This document shows, one piece after another, positions 14,450-19,159 of a stretch of DNA of 24,374 nt (positions are counted from its first letter, which is position 1; each line of letters opens with the position of its first letter). The stretch is from positions 1 to 24,374 of IMG/VR virus record IMGVR_UViG_3300042434_000066; one strand, written 5' to 3'. Source of the stretch: a virus. The translations under genes and the position numbers were made by a program. The notes below the pieces were generated by a model. That model saw only the letters and a list, made by a program, of their open reading frames with translations, was not told the DNA's origin and did not search any database.

Positions 14450-14713
14450 ATGGCACTGCAAAAAACCATCGCTGCAAACACAGGCTTTACAGCACCAAGT
14501 GCATACGGTCGCGTTGTTGAGCTTACCTATGCCCGAAACAAAACTTCGGCAAAGCTGTATTGGTATAAAGACCAAAATGCGGCTGATAGTTCTGTGAAGA
14601 TCAGTCAGGACACGGTTGAGTTTTTCGCCAGTCTTGATGGCGACAATTTGGTTGCTCAGGCATACGTTGCGTTCAAAGGCCTAGAGCACCTTAGTGATGC
14701 GGAGGATGTGTAA
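14450..14713 (+). CDS. Small beta-rich protein between spike and fibre, unknown
   Basis: An 87-residue protein with a strong AAGGAG site about 8 nt before ATG 14450. Strand-like segments alternate with turns (RVVELTYARNKTSAKLYWYK, NLVAQAYVAFKG), which suggests a compact beta-sandwich. There is no signal peptide, Cys or membrane helix. It overlaps the next fibre gene by TAATG. Being placed between two adsorption genes suggests a fibre-associated adaptor or folding helper, but this is position-based. I recognise no family. Confidence 0.75.
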   Translation: MALQKTIAANTGFTAPSAYGRVVELTYARNKTSAKLYWYKDQNAADSSVKISQDTVEFFASLDGDNLVAQAYVAFKGLEHLSDAEDV

Positions 14714-15768
14714 TGACCATTAGAGAGCACGGCGGCATCTTTGGCCGAAACCCTACGTTCAACAATGTGACGGTGGTTTCTGAACTAACAGTCACTAACG
14801 GCAAAGTAGGCATCGGCCTCACGCCATCGAACAGCGACCCCCTGACAAACGTTTCGGCAGGCCTTCTCCAAGTAAATGGAAACGTCGAACTTAGGTATGG
14901 AGGGGCAAACGCTGATCCTAGCGGGGCGCGATACTTCAACATCGTGAACACCGACACCACACTTGTTGCTGACCAGCCTTTGGGCGGCATTCAGTGGGTT
15001 GGTTTGGACGCCACCACTCCTAATAGTAACATGGCGTCGATTACGTCATATTCTTCTGGTAACACTGGAATCACTGGCGATCTGCGCTTTAAGATTGCTG
15101 GCACAGAGCGCGTTCGCGTCAGCTCTAGTGGTGACGTTTTGATGGACAAAACAGCCACAAACCTTGCTACCGCGGGAATTGAAGCCAAGACAGGTGGTCT
15201 ACTGCAAGTCACGCGGGACTCCGCGACGCCTTTTTTGGTCAACCGCCTTACAAACGATGGCAACCTTGTGGAGTTTTATCAAGCTGGCGCATTAGAAGGC
15301 ACCATTGCCGTATCCGGCACGACTGTAAGCTACAACGGGGGTCACCTTTCCCGCTGGGCGCAATTCCCAGACAACTCGCGCCCTGAGCTTTTCAAAGGTA
15401 CGGTCATGTCAAACCTCGACCAGATGTCAAACTGGAACAACGAGGACAACGAGCAGCTTAACTGCGTTCAGATCAGCGCTGTCGAAGGCGATCCTGATGT
15501 GGCCGGGGTGTTTGTGGCTTGGGACAGTACCGAGGACGCATACAACGACATCCTGCTTGCCATGACGGGCGACATGGTGATCCGCATCGCAGGTGGCACC
15601 ACTGTCCAGCGCGGTGATCTCCTGATGTCGGCTGGTGACGGGACGGCTAAACCCCAAGGCGACGACATCGTGCGCTCCAAGACCATCGCTAAAGTTACCT
15701 CAACCCATGTGTCTCACACCTACGCGGATGGCTCTTACGCTGTCCCGTGCGTGCTGATGGCTTGTTAA
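14713..15768 (+). CDS. Tail fibre with conserved C-terminal (IMC-like?) domain
   Basis: A 351-residue fibre. The N-terminus MTIREHGGIFGRNPTFNNVT starts a shaft with fibre-type motifs GKVGIGLTPSN (30-40) and KIAGTERVRVSSSGDVLM (127-144). Residues 205-351 form a distinct C-terminal domain starting near GGHLSRWAQFPDNSRPELFK and containing DVAGVFVAWD, GDLLMSAGDGTAKPQ and a final YAVPCVLMAC. I remember this ending from fibres of other aquatic phages. Its layout recalls the self-cleaving intramolecular chaperone (peptidase G2-like) domains of phage spikes, but no cleavage site can be assigned. The 5' half is AT-richer and the C-terminal part GC-rich, so the gene is itself mosaic. Confidence 0.8.
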   Translation: MTIREHGGIFGRNPTFNNVTVVSELTVTNGKVGIGLTPSNSDPLTNVSAGLLQVNGNVELRYGGANADPSGARYFNIVNTDTTLVADQPLGGIQWVGLDATTPNSNMASITSYSSGNTGITGDLRFKIAGTERVRVSSSGDVLMDKTATNLATAGIEAKTGGLLQVTRDSATPFLVNRLTNDGNLVEFYQAGALEGTIAVSGTTVSYNGGHLSRWAQFPDNSRPELFKGTVMSNLDQMSNWNNEDNEQLNCVQISAVEGDPDVAGVFVAWDSTEDAYNDILLAMTGDMVIRIAGGTTVQRGDLLMSAGDGTAKPQGDDIVRSKTIAKVTSTHVSHTYADGSYAVPCVLMAC

Positions 15769-15789
15769 AGCAACTCAAAGGGGGCTAAA

Positions 15790-15882
15790 ATGCCAGCAAC
15801 AACCAAGACGCTCTCAGCGGAAAACACCTTCACCGACGAGGCTAAAGCAGCATACGCCGCAGCGCAGGGGGTAGGCCAATGA
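15790..15882 (+). pseudogene. 30-residue truncated paralogue of the 15879 protein
   Basis: Encodes MPATTKTLSAENTFTDEAKA and a short Ala/Gly/Gln tail. The core TLSAENTFTDEAK aligns with SITAENTFSDAAR at the start of the next gene, after which homology stops. It has a GGGGG ribosome site 5 nt before its ATG and overlaps the next gene by ATGA, so it is probably translated. It may be a deletion remnant of a tandem duplicate, now serving as a leader that couples translation of the intact copy, or a real mini-protein. Confidence 0.6.
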
Positions 15883-16169
15883 CCACGATCGCAACAGCGA
15901 GCATCACTGCCGAGAATACTTTTTCCGACGCCGCCCGGCTGGAGGGGTATTTCAACCTGTCCATCTCGGGCACGTGGGTGGCAACCGTCACGGCGCAGCG
16001 TAGCATTGACAACTCAACGTGGGTTGACGTGGACACTTTCACTGCCAACAGTGAGGAGGTCGGCTTCGAGCCGGAGTTTATGTGGTACCGCGTCGGGGTG
16101 AAGACAGGCGCGTTCACTTCTGGTACTGTCGTCGTGCGCCTTGGGCGTGAAGACAAAGATCGACACTAA
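15879..16169 (+). CDS. Beta-sandwich virion protein, probable
   Basis: A 96-residue protein with a regular strand pattern (GYFNLSISGTWVATVTAQRS, WYRVGVKTGAF, SGTVVVRLGRE), which suggests a small Ig- or carbohydrate-binding-like sandwich. I recall short proteins of this type beside fibre genes in aquatic phages. No signal peptide or membrane segment. It is coupled to the truncated paralogue upstream by ATGA, and is the last gene of the second adsorption block before the membrane cassette. A role on the virion surface or at the fibre base is inferred. Confidence 0.75.
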   Translation: MTTIATASITAENTFSDAARLEGYFNLSISGTWVATVTAQRSIDNSTWVDVDTFTANSEEVGFEPEFMWYRVGVKTGAFTSGTVVVRLGREDKDRH

Positions 16170-16178
16170 GGGGTAGCC

Positions 16179-16421
16179 ATGCCGACTGAGATGCTCTGGA
16201 ACTTTGGCCTCACTGCAGCACTCGGCTTTGTAAGCTGGATGCTTAGAGGCTACGCCGAAGAAATCAAGCGGCTGCAAATTCTTCTGAACCGTACCCGCGA
16301 GGAAGTGGCCAAGGACTACGTCACAAAGACTGACGTGCAGTCTAGCATGAACATGCTCATCACGCGGATCGACAACCTCGACAAGAAGATCGACGAGCTG
16401 ATGCGTAGCTTGGCAAAGTGA
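16179..16421 (+). CDS. Membrane-anchored coiled-coil protein, lysis cassette
   Basis: An 80-residue protein with one N-terminal hydrophobic segment (residues 5-23, MLWNFGLTAALGFVSWMLRG) followed by a long charged helix with heptad spacing (IDNLDKKIDELMRSL at the end). One membrane helix plus a coiled coil fits an inner-membrane spanin or an XhlA-like lysis helper; I cannot choose between them. AAGGGG lies before ATG 16179. The stop overlaps the GTG of the next small ORF (GTGA). Confidence 0.75.
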   Translation: MPTEMLWNFGLTAALGFVSWMLRGYAEEIKRLQILLNRTREEVAKDYVTKTDVQSSMNMLITRIDNLDKKIDELMRSLAK

Positions 16422-16561
16422 AGGTGCTGCTGATCTGGGTGGGCTATACTCACCTGTGGATCGACGGACGCATGGTATTTGTCAAGATTTGTAGGTATAC
16501 TGCGGACGTGGCGCTGGCGGTTCATCCGCTCTACCCATGCCCGCCGTTCTGGAGTTTGTGA
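16418..16561 (+). CDS. 47-residue GTG-start protein with hydrophobic N-terminus
   Basis: The ORF begins with GTG 16418 inside the previous stop (GTGA), encodes VKVLLIWVGYTHLWIDGRMV and so on, and ends at a TGA that overlaps ATG 16561 (TGATG). It exactly fills a gap that otherwise has no gene. Third positions are mostly G or C. The hydrophobic first 14 residues suggest a membrane or export segment, and there are two Cys (C25, C41). The ribosome site is weak, so translation probably depends on coupling. Function is unknown. Confidence 0.5.
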   Translation: MKVLLIWVGYTHLWIDGRMVFVKICRYTADVALAVHPLYPCPPFWSL

Positions 16562-17052
16562 TGTTCGACCCAGTTTCCATTGGAATGGCTGTCAGCATCG
16601 GCAGCAAGGCGTTTGGCCTGCTAAAGCAGGGCATCGCCGCTGGCCGTGAAATTCAGGACATGGCTTCTCAACTATCCGAATGGGGCAAGGCCGTCTCCGA
16701 CATTGCTTACGCTGCGGAAAAAGCCAACGAGCCTCCCGGCGTATTCAAGACGCTGTTCGGCGGCGATACTCAAAAAAGCGCTATCGACATATTTGCTGCG
16801 CAAAAGCAGTGCGAACAGCAGCGCAAGGAGTTGCGCCAGCTTATAAGTTACACATACGGGAACGACGCTTGGCTGGATTTCCAGAACATCGAGCGCCGGG
16901 TTCGGGAGCAGCAGAGAGAACAGGTTTATCGTCGCCGCGAGATCATCGAGTCGATCATGGAATTTTTACTGTGGTCTGGTATAATCTTAGTGACCGTGGC
17001 GCTGTCTGGCGTCGGCCTCTATTTCTGGGGCGTTTATCTGGGGAGGTGGTAG
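16561..17052 (+). CDS. C-terminally membrane-anchored helical protein, unknown
   Basis: A 163-residue protein starting MFDPVSIGMAVSIGSKAFGL. The start at 16561 is chosen because it abuts the preceding ORF (TGATG) and because MFDPV is the usual beginning of similar proteins I remember; an in-frame ATG at 16537 is less likely. The middle is a helical, charged region (QCEQQRKELRQLISYTYG, RRVREQQREQVYRRREIIE), and the C-terminus holds one membrane helix (LLWSGIILVTVALSGVGLYF, about residues 136-158). Position in the lysis block suggests a membrane-linked late function. No enzymatic motif was seen. Confidence 0.8.
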   Translation: MFDPVSIGMAVSIGSKAFGLLKQGIAAGREIQDMASQLSEWGKAVSDIAYAAEKANEPPGVFKTLFGGDTQKSAIDIFAAQKQCEQQRKELRQLISYTYGNDAWLDFQNIERRVREQQREQVYRRREIIESIMEFLLWSGIILVTVALSGVGLYFWGVYLGRW

Positions 17053-17053
17053 A

Positions 17054-17239
17054 ATGCTAGAGAAGATTATTTGGGCAGTCGCCGCTGCTTCTGTTGTGAC
17101 AATCATCTATTTTTCTGGTGACGGGTTCTATCGTTACCCATGCCAAGACCCAGTCAACTGGTCTGCCTTGGAATGTCAGCCACCTATTTGCCTTCGCACT
17201 AGGAACTGTGCGACTGATCTAACGGGAGCCTCGCAATGA
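17054..17239 (+). CDS. Small exported or anchored Cys-containing protein
   Basis: A 61-residue protein with an N-terminal hydrophobic segment (residues 4-20, KIIWAVAAASVVTIIYF) and a short outside domain with four Cys in the order YPCQDP, LECQPP, ICLRT, NCATDL. The YPCQDP.NW...EC.PPIC.....C pattern is familiar from small proteins in cyanophage-like genomes. Spacing suggests two disulfides in the periplasm. GGGAGGTGG before the ATG is a strong ribosome site. It overlaps the next gene by ATGA. It could be a spanin-like or superinfection-related factor; no function is established. Confidence 0.75.
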   Translation: MLEKIIWAVAAASVVTIIYFSGDGFYRYPCQDPVNWSALECQPPICLRTRNCATDLTGASQ

Positions 17240-17520
17240 GCAAAAACGATCCTGACTATCTGGAAGCTAAGCTTCGCTACTTCATCGGCTGCTCGCTGGT
17301 GGTGATCTTGGCAGGCACCATCTTCACCATCCTCTACAGCCTCGTCTTCGTGACCCAGCCTCTTGGCGAGTCGAGCGAGAACGACCGCAAGTTTTTTGAG
17401 TTACTAACTCCAATTGCCTCGTTCATTGTTGGCGCTCTTGGCGGCGTCATGGCAGCAGGCAACAATCGCAACAAGGGTGGCAATGACGAGCCGCCAGCAC
17501 CACAGGAGTATACCGAATGA
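17236..17520 (+). CDS. Two-helix membrane protein, holin candidate
   Basis: A 94-residue protein with two membrane segments (about 15-37, YFIGCSLVVILAGTIFTILY; and 55-76, ELLTPIASFIVGALGGVMAA) and a charged C-terminal tail (NNRNKGGNDEPPAPQ). Size and two-helix design suit a class II holin, which would form the pore or lesion that frees the endolysin. It lies about 640 nt upstream of the endolysin and is coupled by ATGA to genes on both sides. There is no direct motif for holins, so other small membrane proteins in this cassette remain candidates. Confidence 0.65.
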   Translation: MSKNDPDYLEAKLRYFIGCSLVVILAGTIFTILYSLVFVTQPLGESSENDRKFFELLTPIASFIVGALGGVMAAGNNRNKGGNDEPPAPQEYTE

Positions 17521-17747
17521 TCGGACGCATGATTGGAATGTTTATTGGCCGCAAGGCTAAGGCGAAAGTCGTTGACGCAGTGCTGGACAAGGTGAACCTG
17601 CCTGACCCGGTGGAGAACGCAATCAAGGTTGCGGCCACTGGCAACGTCGGCGACCTGCTCGGCGGCATGGGCAAGGACGTAGTCAAAGAGGAAGTCCTTG
17701 AGGCTGTGGTTAAAAAGAAAGTGCCGATCAAGAGACTCAAAAAATGA
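17517..17747 (+). CDS. 76-residue basic helical protein in lysis cassette
   Basis: Starts MIGRMIGMFIGRKAKAKVVD, giving an amphipathic first helix with basic residues, continues with NLPDPVENAIKVAATGNVGD and ends in a Lys-rich tail (VVKKKVPIKRLKK). The hydrophobic face of the N-terminal helix is too short and broken for a normal membrane span, but it could lie on the membrane. Coupled by ATGA to the holin candidate before it and to the nuclease after it. Family and role unknown. Confidence 0.75.
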   Translation: MIGRMIGMFIGRKAKAKVVDAVLDKVNLPDPVENAIKVAATGNVGDLLGGMGKDVVKEEVLEAVVKKKVPIKRLKK

Positions 17748-18151
17748 GGTGGCTTGTTGCCCTGCTCTTCTCAGCAACCCCTGCGCTTTCTACGCCCTAC
17801 GAGATCACTCGGGTCATCGACGGCGATACGGTGGAGATTGCGGTGGATTTTCTCCCATCGCCCCTCCCGCCAAAGCTATCCATCAGGGTCATGGGTATCG
17901 ACACGCCTGAAAAAGCCCCTCGCGCACAGTGCGATGCCGAGGCAGCCCTAGCAAAGAAGGCCAGCGCGTTTACAAAAGACGCCGTGGCCAACGCCCTCGA
18001 GGTCGATGTCAAAATCCTCAAGTGGGATAAGTACGGTGGCCGGGTGCTGGGCGAGGTTTATCTGGACCACCAGAGCCTTGCCCAAAGCCTGATCTCTGCG
18101 GGCCTAGCCCGTCCATACAAAGGCGAGGCCAAGTCCTCGTGGTGCGAATAG
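17744..18151 (+). CDS. Secreted staphylococcal-type nuclease (thermonuclease-like)
   Basis: A calcium-dependent endonuclease-type protein of 135 residues that would cut DNA or RNA. A signal peptide is visible (MRWLVALLFSATPALS, cleavage near residue 16-17). The SNase fold motifs are all present: RVIDGDTVEI (23-32), IRVMGIDTPEK (47-57), DKYGGRVLGEV (95-105) and ISAGLARPYKG (117-127). The catalytic trio of the family (Arg35, Glu43, Arg87 in the staphylococcal enzyme) corresponds to R48, E56 and R100, and the metal-site Asp is kept, so it should be active. Coupled by ATGA to the gene before it, and 10 nt ahead of the endolysin. A periplasmic or extracellular site of action is inferred from the signal peptide. 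Confidence 0.9.
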   Translation: MRWLVALLFSATPALSTPYEITRVIDGDTVEIAVDFLPSPLPPKLSIRVMGIDTPEKAPRAQCDAEAALAKKASAFTKDAVANALEVDVKILKWDKYGGRVLGEVYLDHQSLAQSLISAGLARPYKGEAKSSWCE

Positions 18152-18161
18152 GAGCCTATAG

Positions 18162-19022
18162 ATGAGCCTGATTACCGTAGACCAGCTGCGTGCCATGATC
18201 CCCACCAACAAAGAGGTCGAGGCTTGGTGCGAGGAGCTGAACAAGGCGCTGCCTAAGTACGACATCACCACCGACCAGCGGATCGCTGGCTTTATCAGCC
18301 AGTGCGCTCATGAGAGCATGGACTTCCGCGTCTTGCAGGAGAACCTGAACTACAAAGAGGCCACCCTCCTGAAGGTCTTCCCCCGCTACTTCGGCCCCGG
18401 CAAGGAGAACGCCGCCGAGTACGCAGGCAAACCCGAGAAGATCGCCAACTATGTGTACATGGATAAGAACCGCTCCAAGGGCGGCGCTCTTGGAAATGTG
18501 AAGGATGGCGACGGGTGGCTTTTTTCCGGAAAAGGTCTGAAGCAGGTAACTGGCCGTGCGAATACGACGGCCTTTGGAAAGACCGTTGGCATGACCGCAG
18601 AGGAAGCCGCTGCTTACCTTCTGACCAAGAAGGGCGCGCTTGAGAGCGCACTGTGGTTCTGGGGCAGCCGTAACCTGAACGAGGTCGCAGACACGGGCGA
18701 CCAAGTGCGGCTGACCAAGATCATCAACGGCGGCGACATTGGCTTGGCTGACCGTCAGGCGCGCTATGCTAAGGCTATGGCGGCATTGGGTGGCAAGATC
18801 ACTGTCCCTGTCAATCCGCAGATCACCGACGCCGTAACGCAGACGCTGCGCCGTGGCTCTAAGGGTGACAACGTAAAGAAAATGCAGGCCAAGCTGGGCT
18901 TGTCGGCCGACGGGGACTTCGGTCCCGGCACTGAGGCCGCACTCAAGAAATGGCAGACTGCAAACGGACTTACCGCCGACGGCGTAGCCGGCCCAAAAAC
19001 ATTGGCTAAACTGCTCGGGTGA
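18162..19022 (+). CDS. Endolysin: GH19 muramidase/chitinase-like with PG-binding domain
   Basis: Peptidoglycan-degrading lysis enzyme of 286 residues. Residues about 1-215 form a GH19-type catalytic domain with the helix containing SQCAHES (E51 as probable general acid) and the substrate-groove motif GDGWLFSGKGLKQVTGRANT (116-135). Residues 226-286 are a PG_binding_1 domain (RRGSKGDNVKKMQAKLGLSA, GDFGPGTEAALKKWQ, ADGVAGPKTLAKLL). There is no signal peptide, so a holin is expected to release it. GGAG lies 7 nt before ATG 18162. The domain order (catalytic first, binding last) is common in Gram-negative phages, though binding domains are often N-terminal there. Confidence 0.93.
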   Translation: MSLITVDQLRAMIPTNKEVEAWCEELNKALPKYDITTDQRIAGFISQCAHESMDFRVLQENLNYKEATLLKVFPRYFGPGKENAAEYAGKPEKIANYVYMDKNRSKGGALGNVKDGDGWLFSGKGLKQVTGRANTTAFGKTVGMTAEEAAAYLLTKKGALESALWFWGSRNLNEVADTGDQVRLTKIINGGDIGLADRQARYAKAMAALGGKITVPVNPQITDAVTQTLRRGSKGDNVKKMQAKLGLSADGDFGPGTEAALKKWQTANGLTADGVAGPKTLAKLLG

Positions 19023-19057
19023 TGTAAGGTAACTGCAACGCAAATGGAGTACTGCAA

Positions 19058-19159
19058 ATGAAAGCGCCGATGCCTAAGTTTAAGCCCTGCCCGGGCTGCC
19101 CCAACCCCAAGAAGTGCACCGCCATGGGCAAGTGCATGAAGAAGGCCGCTAAGAAGTGA
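19058..19159 (+). CDS. 33-residue four-cysteine mini-protein
   Basis: Encodes MKAPMPKFKPCPGCPNPKKC and then TAMGKCMKKAAKK, with Cys at 11, 14, 20 and 26. The CPxC...C...C spacing could bind zinc or form two disulfides, and both ends are Lys-rich. GGAG (19046-19049) is 8 nt before ATG 19058, and the stop overlaps the GTG start of the tail nozzle gene (GTGA). Similar tiny Cys/Lys proteins occur in other aquatic phages as I recall. There is no signal peptide. Function is unknown; coupling could also set nozzle expression. Confidence 0.7.
   Translation: MKAPMPKFKPCPGCPNPKKCTAMGKCMKKAAKK

Noticed and set aside
16445-16501. Two TATACT boxes 51 bp apart (16445 and 16496), the second with TTGTCA upstream
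   Set aside because: TTGTCA is only 11 bp from the second box, too short for a sigma70 promoter, and both boxes are Tyr-Thr codons of the 16418 frame.
16537-16560. Upstream ATG as start of the 16561 gene
   Set aside because: It would overlap the 16418 frame by 25 nt and lacks a ribosome site; MFDPV at 16561 fits the stop/start coupling.
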